This document shows, piece after piece, positions 43,099-51,549 of a stretch of 64,000 nucleotides of DNA. Position 1 is the first letter of the stretch, and the number at the start of each line of letters is the position of its first letter. The DNA is from Hydrogenophilales bacterium 16-64-46 (lineage in GTDB: Bacteria > Pseudomonadota > Gammaproteobacteria > Burkholderiales > Thiobacillaceae). The position numbers and the translations under genes are program-made. The stretch is from positions 176,696 to 240,695 of the forward strand of contig NCGY01000003.1 of NCBI GenBank assembly GCA_002281775.1. The letters are read 5' to 3'. The notes below the pieces were generated by a model. It searched no databases, was not told the DNA's origin, and saw only the letters and a program-made list of their open reading frames with translations.

Positions 43099-44161
43099 AG
43101 TAATCGGTGGGGTCGGATAGATCAAGGGTGCCGGAGTCCTGGCCCAGCCCGGCCAGCTGGTGCAGTGCGTCGGCGTAGCGCGGCGATTCACGCAGCAGGG
43201 TCATGCCCGGCGGATGCGGCCGGCCATGCATTCTGGCCAGCCGTGCCCGTGCGGGTGCAGGCCAGTCGACCGCAAGCCGCGCCAGAACCTCGTCAGCCAG
43301 GTCGGGCCGGTTGCAGACCAGCGCCATGTCGCAGCCGGCCGTGAGTGCGGCTGCAACCCGCGCGACAATATCGCCCGCCCCCGCCGCGCCGGCCATGCAC
43401 AGGTCGTCGCTGAAGATGGCACCGTCGAAGCCCAGCTCGCCGCGCAGGATGTCGCCCAGCCACACGCGCGAAAAGCCGGCCGGCTGCGCGTCGATGCGTG
43501 GATAGATCACATGCGCGGGCATCAGCGCGACGAGCCCGGCTTCGATCATCATGCGGAACGGCACGAGATCGGCACGCGCGATGTCGGGCAGGCTGCGCGC
43601 GTCGACCGGGATCGCCATGTGCGAATCGGCCACCACATGACCGTGACCGGGAAAGTGCTTGCCGCAGGCGGCCATGCCGGCATCCTTCATGCCCAGCATT
43701 ACCGCCTGTCCCAGCTCGAAGACGGCACGCGGCTGGCGATGAAAGGCCCGGTCGCCGATCACGCTGGAGGCCCCGTAATCGAGGTCGAGCACCGGCGCGA
43801 AACTGAAGTCGACCCCGTGTGCGCGCAGCTCGCTGGCCAGCACATAACCGGCTTCGCGCGCCAGATGGCGGGCCTGCTGCGGGTGGGCGGCCCAACGTTC
43901 GCCGAATGCGCGCATCGCCGGCAGGCGGGTGAAACCTTCGCGAAAGCGCTGCACCCGTCCGCCCTCGTGGTCGACGCCGATCAGCAGCGGCGCGGGTTTG
44001 AGCGCATGGATTTCCGTGGTCAGCGCATCGAGCTGCGCCGGGTTGGCGTAGTTGCGCGCAAACAGGATGACGCCGCCGACCAGGGGATGGGCGAGGCGCC
44101 GACGGTCGTCGTCGGTGAGCTCGGTGCCTGCCACGTCGAGCATCAGTGGCCCGAGCGTCAT
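43085..44161 (-). CDS. nagZ: Beta-N-acetylhexosaminidase NagZ
   Basis: 358 aa cytoplasmic GH3 enzyme of peptidoglycan recycling that removes GlcNAc from anhydro-muropeptides. GVDHEGGRVQR, KHFPGHG with the acid-base histidine, and the nucleophile aspartate in IFSDDLCM are intact. Note KHFPGHGHVVADSH where most members have GHGD. Upstream on the strand is acpS, a usual neighbour in betaproteobacteria. Confidence 0.95.
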   Translation of the reverse strand: MTLGPLMLDVAGTELTDDDRRRLAHPLVGGVILFARNYANPAQLDALTTEIHALKPAPLLIGVDHEGGRVQRFREGFTRLPAMRAFGERWAAHPQQARHLAREAGYVLASELRAHGVDFSFAPVLDLDYGASSVIGDRAFHRQPRAVFELGQAVMLGMKDAGMAACGKHFPGHGHVVADSHMAIPVDARSLPDIARADLVPFRMMIEAGLVALMPAHVIYPRIDAQPAGFSRVWLGDILRGELGFDGAIFSDDLCMAGAAGAGDIVARVAAALTAGCDMALVCNRPDLADEVLARLAVDWPAPARARLARMHGRPHPPGMTLLRESPRYADALHQLAGLGQDSGTLDLSDPTDYCARP

Positions 44162-44220
44162 GATCCCGCCTTATCGCAATGCATGGTGGTTCCCGCTCCC
44201 TGTGGGTTCTTGCCTGGCGT

Positions 44221-44601
44221 CTACGCGCCTTCCAGCACGACGAAAGCCATCACCCAGTCTCCCTCGTCCGTGAGTGACACATGATGCGCGATTACGCCCC
44301 GGGCCGCCAGCCAGGCCGCGAGATCGGGCGCACACACCATGCCCGGCTTGCCGAGCGCGTCACGCAGCACCGCCAGGTTTTGCAAGCTCAGCGGCGCGCG
44401 CAGGCCGGTGCCGGCCGCCTTGGCGAAAGCCTCCTTGGCGGCGAAGCTCTTGGCGAGGAATCGCGCCGGGTCGTGGCTGACGGCATAGGCCGGACGCTCT
44501 TCGGGCGCGAGCAGCCGGTTGGCGAATGCCTCGCCGTGGCGCGCAAGGCCATCGCGAATGCGGGTGGCGTCGAGCAGGTCGGTGCCGATGCCTAGGATCA
44601 T
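44221..44601 (-). CDS. acpS: Holo-[acyl-carrier-protein] synthase
   Basis: 126 aa phosphopantetheinyl transferase. Mg2+-binding D8 in GIGTDLLDATRI and E in FAAKEAFAKAAGTG are present. Moves 4'-phosphopantetheine from CoA to ACP. Start overlaps the radical SAM stop as ATGA. Confidence 0.96.
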   Translation of the reverse strand: MILGIGTDLLDATRIRDGLARHGEAFANRLLAPEERPAYAVSHDPARFLAKSFAAKEAFAKAAGTGLRAPLSLQNLAVLRDALGKPGMVCAPDLAAWLAARGVIAHHVSLTDEGDWVMAFVVLEGA

Positions 44602-45470
44602 GGCGATACCTTTACCGGCAGGCCGGCCGCGCGGATGGCGTCGGCAAAGTGTTCCAGCCAGCTGGCCGGCAGGACGGACAGGCGGCTTGCCTGCGGCTGC
44701 ATCGACGGGCGGGCGAGGCCATAGAGCAGCACACCCTGGACTGGAATCGCCTCACGCCGGATGCGGGTGACGGTGTCGAGATACGCCGCCGTCTCTTCTG
44801 CCGAGGGCGGCATGCCATCGATGGCGAATACGCAGGTCTGCAACCAGGTCGGGCATAGGCGCGCGGCGATGGCCAGCCGCTCGAACTGCTTCTGCGGGCT
44901 GATGCGGGTCTGGTTGATCGCCCGCATCCCCGCCGGGGTGGCGCTGTCGAGCTTGAACCAGACCTCGCCATTCAAGGCGGCCATGCGGGCGAGGCCGGCC
45001 TGCACGCGCGGCCGGTCGGCGAGGCTGCCGTTGGTGATGAGCACCAGCTTGATGGGCGTGTGTGCCGCCGGGTCGAGCAGACCGAATGCCGTCATCATCC
45101 GTCCAACAAGCTCGATGACCTCGGGAAATTCGTGCGCACTGGTCGGCTCGCCGTTGCCCGAGAGCGCAATGTCGTTCAGGCGACGCGCGCCCTCGGGCAC
45201 GCGGGTCTGCATGAAGTCCCCCTGCAGAATGTCGGTGAGCATCGCGCGCAGTTCGCGTTCCAACAGGGCCAGGTCGATGGCCGGTGCCGTGCCGCGCTGC
45301 AAATTGGGCACCTGGCAATACACGCAGGCCCAGTTACAGGCGTTGTTGGGATTGAGATTGATCCCCACCGACACCCCGCCGGCCCGACGCGACACGACTG
45401 GGTAGACGTAGGTCATGTCCGCGCTGTCGCGGTCGTGGTTGGTGGGCGTGAGCGGTGCGGTGCGGGGCAT
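44598..45470 (-). CDS. Radical SAM protein
   Basis: 290 aa. The [4Fe-4S] ligands are C45, C49 and C52 in CNWACVYCQVPN, a CX3CX2C motif. ALSGNGEPTSAHEF is the glycine-rich SAM-binding strand. Short single-domain enzyme similar to wyosine-type or 7-carboxy-type radical SAM proteins; no SPASM or extra cluster domain, only C and H at TWLQTCVFAIDG. Substrate not known. Coupled to acpS by ATGA overlap. Confidence 0.85.
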   Translation of the reverse strand: MPRTAPLTPTNHDRDSADMTYVYPVVSRRAGGVSVGINLNPNNACNWACVYCQVPNLQRGTAPAIDLALLERELRAMLTDILQGDFMQTRVPEGARRLNDIALSGNGEPTSAHEFPEVIELVGRMMTAFGLLDPAAHTPIKLVLITNGSLADRPRVQAGLARMAALNGEVWFKLDSATPAGMRAINQTRISPQKQFERLAIAARLCPTWLQTCVFAIDGMPPSAEETAAYLDTVTRIRREAIPVQGVLLYGLARPSMQPQASRLSVLPASWLEHFADAIRAAGLPVKVSP

Positions 45471-45515
45471 GGGGCGATTCTCGCACCTCCGAGTGATACG
45501 GGGTGAAGTTGATAT

Positions 45516-45603
45516 TGGCGGAAGCGGTGAGATTCGAACTCACGAACGGTTGCCCGTTGCCGGTTTTCAAGACCGGTGCAATCGACCACTCTGCCACGCT
45601 TCC
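45516..45603 (-). tRNA. tRNA-Ser (anticodon UGA)
   Basis: 88 bases including encoded CCA. Acceptor GGAAGCG pairs with CGCTTCC; anticodon loop CTTGAAA within CCGGT/ACCGG gives UGA; the long variable arm of class II tRNAs and TTCGAAT T-loop are present. Confidence 0.97.
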
Positions 45604-45632
45604 TGTAACTGCTTTCTCGACCGGGGTCTTAA

Positions 45633-45651
45633 ACCACGCTGCCATGCTTCC
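45633..45651 (-). repeat. tRNA-Ser 5'-end-like remnant
   Basis: On the minus strand GGAAGCATGGCAGCGTGGT matches the first 19 bases of the adjacent tRNA-Ser at 17 positions. Beyond it only CCCCGGTCG faintly recalls the anticodon stem. Probably a decayed partial duplicate. From here to 45838 nothing else is recognised. Confidence 0.45.
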
Positions 45652-45838
45652 CCGGCGAATCGGTACATCGGGCAAGCCAGCAACGCGCAGCGCCGCGATG
45701 TGTCGCATCGGCAGTGGCACGGCCACGCGCTTGCAACTGCGTCGAGCCGGTGGCGCATGAATCGCCTGCGGGTGACGAGGCGCGATTGTAACGGTTGCGT
45801 GGCGGTTTGCGCGTATTCCGGGGACGCGCCCGCAAGCG

Positions 45839-45875
45839 CATCGTCCCCGTCCGCCGTTGCGGCGGCGGGGCGATG
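45839..45875 (-). terminator. Long GC-rich hairpin after the 45903 gene
   Basis: CATCG..CCGCCG and CGGCGG..CGATG pair over about 17 bp with two mismatches and a 3-base loop, 28 bases past the stop. No T-run follows, so it may be a stability hairpin. Confidence 0.5.
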
Positions 45876-45902
45876 TATCAGCCGGACAGCTGGCGGCGAG
45901 GC

Positions 45903-46451
45903 TTATTTCGTGGCGGGTGCCGGGGAGAGGGCAAGCGGATTGAAGTGGGCAATCGCGTTGGCTGAAGTTTGTACCTCGGCCTGCCAGCGCGCCTGCAATT
46001 GCGGGTCGAAGGGCTTGAAGAAGGGCTGGTAGCTGGCGGGTGACAGGCTGGCCGCGCCCCAGCGCATCCATTTGCCCTGATCGCCCAGCACGGTACCCAT
46101 GGCTTCGTAGAATCGCGGGTCCATCATGGCCTGCGCCCAGGCCCAGGCGGTTTGCGGCGTGGCAAGTGCGGTGAAATTGCCCGGCATCGCGGGGCTGGTG
46201 AAGGTGTCAGTGGCACGCGTCCAGTATGCGGGCTCGCTCAGGTTGTCGAAACGCTGCTGGTGGAATACCGGTTCGGTGGCGGCGTGGAGAAAGCCGAGAA
46301 AGTTTTCCGGCGAGCGCAGCGGCAGAGTGTTGGCGCTGAAATCGCCCATCTGCGTGAGCCAGTCTGTCGGGGTTTGTGGGACGGGGTCGGCCTGGAGGGC
46401 GGGTGCCAGCAGCATCGTGGCGATCAACGGGAAGGCGGCAAGTTTGTGCAT
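45903..46451 (-). CDS. Small exported protein, 182 aa
   Basis: Signal peptide (LAAFPLIATMLLAPALQA) followed by a 160-residue soluble helical domain with WLTQMGDFSANTLPLRSPEN, AWAWAQAMMDPRFYEAMG and YQPFFKPFDPQLQARWQAEV. Family not recognised. AAGGAG seven bases before ATG. The ATTAG-N6-CTAAT palindrome lies 22 bases upstream, as for the peroxiredoxin at 11273. Single gene. Confidence 0.75.
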   Translation of the reverse strand: MHKLAAFPLIATMLLAPALQADPVPQTPTDWLTQMGDFSANTLPLRSPENFLGFLHAATEPVFHQQRFDNLSEPAYWTRATDTFTSPAMPGNFTALATPQTAWAWAQAMMDPRFYEAMGTVLGDQGKWMRWGAASLSPASYQPFFKPFDPQLQARWQAEVQTSANAIAHFNPLALSPAPATK

Positions 46452-46472
46452 GACAACTCCTTGAACGTGAAT

Positions 46473-46488
46473 ATTAGTATTCGCTAAT
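46473..46488 (-). promoter_or_regulatory. ATTAG-N6-CTAAT operator upstream of exported protein
   Basis: ATTAG-TATTCG-CTAAT. With its flanks (ATATTAG..CTAATAA) it matches the sRNA operator at 4249 at 11 fixed positions outside the 6-base spacer. Between here and 46747 no gene or terminator is recognised. Confidence 0.5.
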
Positions 46489-46747
46489 AAGCAAGATGCA
46501 GGCCCGCCTGCAGGCGTGCGCGCCACGTGCACCGCGGCTGGCCATAGGATAAGACCGGGGCTCACGGCCGGCTGAAGCTGGCGGTGCGCCGACAATGTGT
46601 GTCGGGCTTTCGACGCGCTGCTGCGGTGGTTTGCCGCCAGACTCTGCGCCAGGCGCGTGAAACCGGGATGTAGACGCAACTGGTCCGGCAAAAAAGCCTG
46701 GCATAGATGGTGCAACGGCAGGGATGTATGCACCACCGAGGCACGCC

Positions 46748-48241
46748 ATGACTGAGTTGTTCGACATGTTGACCACGCTGACCCGTCGCCGCAGGGTGGG
46801 GGAGGCATTGCCGTTCGCTTCACCGCAGTCCACCCGCAAGTGGCTGGAAAAACTCGCCGTCGGTTCGGACTACGACACCCATCACGCACTGGTGGAAGGC
46901 CTGGAGCGGTTCAACGCCGAAAATGTGAGGGCGGACCTGTCTCGCCTGCTGTCCCTGCAGGTCCTCGAAACGACTGGCCTGCCCTTGCAGGGGCGCATCA
47001 TCGACCAGTACATACGCAACCAGTCGACATTCCGTCTGGCGCGTCAGGCGTTATGGCGCGAATCCTGGATGTTCTGGTCGCTGTTGGCGGAAGCCTGGCT
47101 GACCATGTTGAAAGCGGCCTATCGCGGGTCGGCTGTCGAAGAACTCAAGCCGCACCGAGTGGAGATCGGCGTGCGTGCATTGCGCTACGCCGGTCTCGCC
47201 ATGCGCTGGGATTACCACGACGCCCGTGAACCCGTGGCAAGCGCCTGGCGGCGGGTACACAAGATATACCGGCTGCTCGAACGCGACGGCCTCGAGACGC
47301 AGACGGTGAGGCTGGCCGGCCGCGCGACCCATGGCGCGCGCGAACACAGCCTGATCGTGCTCATGGGCCTGGTGCATCCGCAGGGTTTCCGCAGCCATGA
47401 AATCGAGTCCATCGCTCAGTTGCTGGATAGCTACGAGTCCTTGCCCCTGCCCGCCAGAACCCCCGACCGGAAAGAACATACACATCTCGTCGACCTGTCG
47501 GCAACGGCGGGGGCGAGCGTGGTCGACAACGACTGGATGCAGGGCCGTCGCCGGCGCTTCCTGGCCTTGCGTCCGCTGGTGACCTACCTGAAATCGCTCG
47601 ACCGGGGTGACGCTTCGCCCGGCAGTCTGACCGGCCAGGTCGCCAGCCTGATCGAGCGTGGCGGGGTGCAGCGCAGCCATTCGCGAACTTTCCGCTTCGG
47701 CCGGGTCTGGGCGGCCAGCGGCATGAGCAGCGTTTTTTCCGCGCTGATGCGGAATCCGGGTTCGCGGCCTGCGCTGGAGTCGTGGCTGATCCGCGATGAA
47801 AGCGCGACAGGAATGGGTTTCGCGCTGGACGAAGGCAGGCTTCTGCCGCCGGGCCGCCTGATTGCGGTGTCCCGGGAACCGTCGGGCGGCGGCTGGCATT
47901 TGCTGGCGGTCAGATGGCGCAGGCAGGAAAATGGCCGCGCCCTGATCGGCACCGAGCGCCTGTCCCGCTATCCCAAGACGGTCGAGATCTGTAGCGAAAC
48001 CTTGCCCGATTCGACGGCCGGCGCGACGCAGGCCATTTTCCTGCCGCTCGATCAGGAAGGCGAAGGCATGAGTCATTTGCTGGTCCCGCGCACGCACTAC
48101 ACGCGCGGGGCCGTGCTCGACCTGCGTGACGGCGAAGCGATGTACCGCCTGCGCCTCGGTGAAGTGCGCGAAAGCCACGAAGACTGGCTACGCGTCGAAA
48201 TGGACGTGTTCGATCGCGTGCAGATGACGCAGGCTGCCTGA
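46748..48241 (+). CDS. Uncharacterised protein, 497 aa
   Basis: Soluble two-part protein. N-terminal 300 residues are mostly helical (FWSLLAEAWLTMLKAAYRGS, LRYAGLAMRWDYHDAREPVA, FRSHEIESIAQLLDSYESLP); the C-terminal part is beta-rich with RDESATGMGFALDEGRLLPP and repeated VxxRW-type strands that recall PilZ domains (the arginine motif RxxxR is not clear). GAGG eight bases before ATG fixes the start. Stands alone upstream of serS. A c-di-GMP link is a weak guess. Confidence 0.65.
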   Translation: MTELFDMLTTLTRRRRVGEALPFASPQSTRKWLEKLAVGSDYDTHHALVEGLERFNAENVRADLSRLLSLQVLETTGLPLQGRIIDQYIRNQSTFRLARQALWRESWMFWSLLAEAWLTMLKAAYRGSAVEELKPHRVEIGVRALRYAGLAMRWDYHDAREPVASAWRRVHKIYRLLERDGLETQTVRLAGRATHGAREHSLIVLMGLVHPQGFRSHEIESIAQLLDSYESLPLPARTPDRKEHTHLVDLSATAGASVVDNDWMQGRRRRFLALRPLVTYLKSLDRGDASPGSLTGQVASLIERGGVQRSHSRTFRFGRVWAASGMSSVFSALMRNPGSRPALESWLIRDESATGMGFALDEGRLLPPGRLIAVSREPSGGGWHLLAVRWRRQENGRALIGTERLSRYPKTVEICSETLPDSTAGATQAIFLPLDQEGEGMSHLLVPRTHYTRGAVLDLRDGEAMYRLRLGEVRESHEDWLRVEMDVFDRVQMTQAA

Positions 48242-48368
48242 ATCCGGCAGGGAGCAGTAGCCCGTTTGCCCCCGGGCGATTGACGCACGGCGAGCCCCGC
48301 GCGCAAGCGCGGGCAGTGGTCAGGCGCGGCCCGATCAGGGAGAATCCCGCTTCCGGCTTACTCCCTGA

Positions 48369-49676
<1,308 letters not shown>

Positions 49677-49684
49677 AGGCGGGC

Positions 49685-51097
49685 TCAGCCTGGCGAGTCC
49701 GCGCGTGACTCGCGCTGTCCCAGGTTGATGAGCGGGTCGTATTCCGGCTCCAGGCGCAGCAGGATGTCGTAATAGTTGCGGATGTTTTCCGCAAGCCCCA
49801 GCGCTTCATAGCCGCGCGCGTAGCCATACTTCACCACGCGGCCATAGGTGCCCCGGCTCAGATAGGGCAGGGCGGCTTTCACGTCGACCCAGCTGTCAGG
49901 GTCGCCACCGCGCGCCTGCGCAATGCGGCGCGCATCTTCCAGATGCCCCAGCCCGACGTTGTATGCCGCCAGCGCGATCCAGGTGCGGTCCGGCTCGACG
50001 ATACGCGTCGGCAGGCTGTCCTTCAGCGTGGCGAGATAGCGCGCGCCGCCGAGTATGCTCTGCCGGGCGTCGAGGCGGTTGCTGACGCCCATGCGGTCGG
50101 CGGTTTCTCCCGTGAGCATCATCAGCCCGCGCACACCGGTCGGCGAGGTGGCGTAGGGATTCCATTGTGATTCCTGATAGCCGATGGCTGCCAGCAACCG
50201 CCAGTCGATGCCGCTGAGCGTCTGCGCTTCCTGAAAGTGGCGGCGCAGGGGCGGCAGACGCTGCGGCCGGCGTTCGAGTATGCCGAGCACATCGCTGCGC
50301 TCGAGCTGTTTCACATGCCCGAAGTAACGTTCGTGGATGCGCGCCAGCGTGCCGTCATGGCGCGCGCCTTCGATGAAGCGGGCAAGGCGGGTGCGCAGTG
50401 CCTGCGAGCTCAGCGGATGCATGGCCCAGACGATCTTCTGCGCCTCCGGCAGATCGAACGCCACCCGGAGGTCGGGATAGAGATTGCGCATGGGGTCGTA
50501 GACCATGCCATTCACAATCACCGCGTCGTAATCCCCCGCCTGCAATCGGGCCAGCAGTTCTTCCGGCCAGACGTTTTCCAGTGTCGCCCAGACGAGGCCG
50601 GGGTGCTTGCGTTTTAGGCGGGCCAGCATGGGCGTGTGGCCCGAGCCGGCAATCAGTGCCAGACGCTTGCCCTTCAGTTCGCGCAGCGAACGCGGTGCCG
50701 ATCTGTCCGCGGGCACGATTACGTGCACCGGCGTTTCGAACAGCACCGGGCCGGCAATGAAATGGCGGTCACGGACCACCGCCTTGGGCAGGGCTGCCGC
50801 TGCGAGGTGAATCTCGCGCCGGTCGAGCGCATCGAACAGGCTGGCCGGGTCGTCCTTTTCCAGCCAGCGCACCGACCATTGCTGCGATTCGGCAAACGCC
50901 CGCAGCACATCGTGTTCATAGCCGGCGGCTTCCCCGTCCGGGGCGATGTAGTAGGTGGCGGGATAGTTGCGCGTTCCCACCACCAGTTCGCCCGTGCTTT
51001 CCGCAGGGGGAACGGATACGCCGCAGGCCGACAACACGCCGGCAAGCAGCAGCGACACCCCACTCCGAAGAACTGCCATTATTTTTGTTACTGGCAT
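49685..51097 (-). CDS. mltF: Membrane-bound lytic transglycosylase F
   Basis: 470 aa lipoprotein. Lipobox LSAC at C25, an ABC-transporter-like periplasmic binding domain (40-265, ELVVGTRNYPATYY) and a C-terminal lysozyme-like SLT domain with catalytic glutamate in IGYQESQWNPYA and the AAYNVGLGHLEDA motif. Cleaves peptidoglycan to anhydro-muropeptides. ATG at 51097 chosen; one at 51079 also leaves the signal intact. Confidence 0.93.
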   Translation of the reverse strand: MPVTKIMAVLRSGVSLLLAGVLSACGVSVPPAESTGELVVGTRNYPATYYIAPDGEAAGYEHDVLRAFAESQQWSVRWLEKDDPASLFDALDRREIHLAAAALPKAVVRDRHFIAGPVLFETPVHVIVPADRSAPRSLRELKGKRLALIAGSGHTPMLARLKRKHPGLVWATLENVWPEELLARLQAGDYDAVIVNGMVYDPMRNLYPDLRVAFDLPEAQKIVWAMHPLSSQALRTRLARFIEGARHDGTLARIHERYFGHVKQLERSDVLGILERRPQRLPPLRRHFQEAQTLSGIDWRLLAAIGYQESQWNPYATSPTGVRGLMMLTGETADRMGVSNRLDARQSILGGARYLATLKDSLPTRIVEPDRTWIALAAYNVGLGHLEDARRIAQARGGDPDSWVDVKAALPYLSRGTYGRVVKYGYARGYEALGLAENIRNYYDILLRLEPEYDPLINLGQRESRADSPG

Positions 51098-51176
51098 GGG
51101 CGCAGTCTGCCCCGGGCGGAAAATTTCGTCCAGCGGGGGGCGGATTCGCGACGGCTCGGTTACAATACGCGCCGCC

Positions 51177-51250
51177 GGAGAGGTGGCAGAGTGGTCGAAT
51201 GTACCTGACTCGAAATCAGGCGTAGGTGCAAGCCTACCGTGGGTTCGAAT
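51177..51250 (+). tRNA. tRNA-Ser (anticodon CGA), 3' end missing
   Basis: Starts GGAGAGGTGGCAGAGTGGTC and keeps D-arm, anticodon stem-loop CTGA-CTCGAAA-TCAG (CGA), variable arm and T-loop TTCGAAT, with a TACAAT -10 box at 51162. After the T-loop the sequence departs: neither CCCAC to close the T-stem nor CCTCTCC to close the acceptor stem is found. It cannot fold as a mature tRNA. Confidence 0.75.
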
Positions 51251-51549
51251 TCGATGGGCATGCCCCCAGCCGCGACAGTCATGGCAAAGGTCTGATTCCA
51301 GTGTTGGCGCGCTCGCTCCCCAGCCTTCTGCAGGGGTGATGGATACAAGCCTGTTACGGCTGATCAACTGCACCTTGACCGCCTTTGCTGGCTCGCAGCA
51401 TGCGAACCCGTCTGCCGGCAAACCGCCTGTTCGGGCACCCAGGGTACGAAGCCCGTCGCAGCCGGAAGCAGCCGCCTGCCGCAGCTCCGTGGCCGGTATG
51501 CAACGATATTCCCCATCCCCTCAGACGCGTCGAACCCGCAAGTGGAAGG
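51251..51549. other. 299-bp region after truncated tRNA without a gene
   Basis: Begins with a short palindrome GGGCATGCCC. An open frame from the ATG at 51340 with GGGGTG before it runs antisense into the GGDEF gene and shows no family features. No integrase, repeat of the tRNA end, or terminator is seen. Confidence 0.5.
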
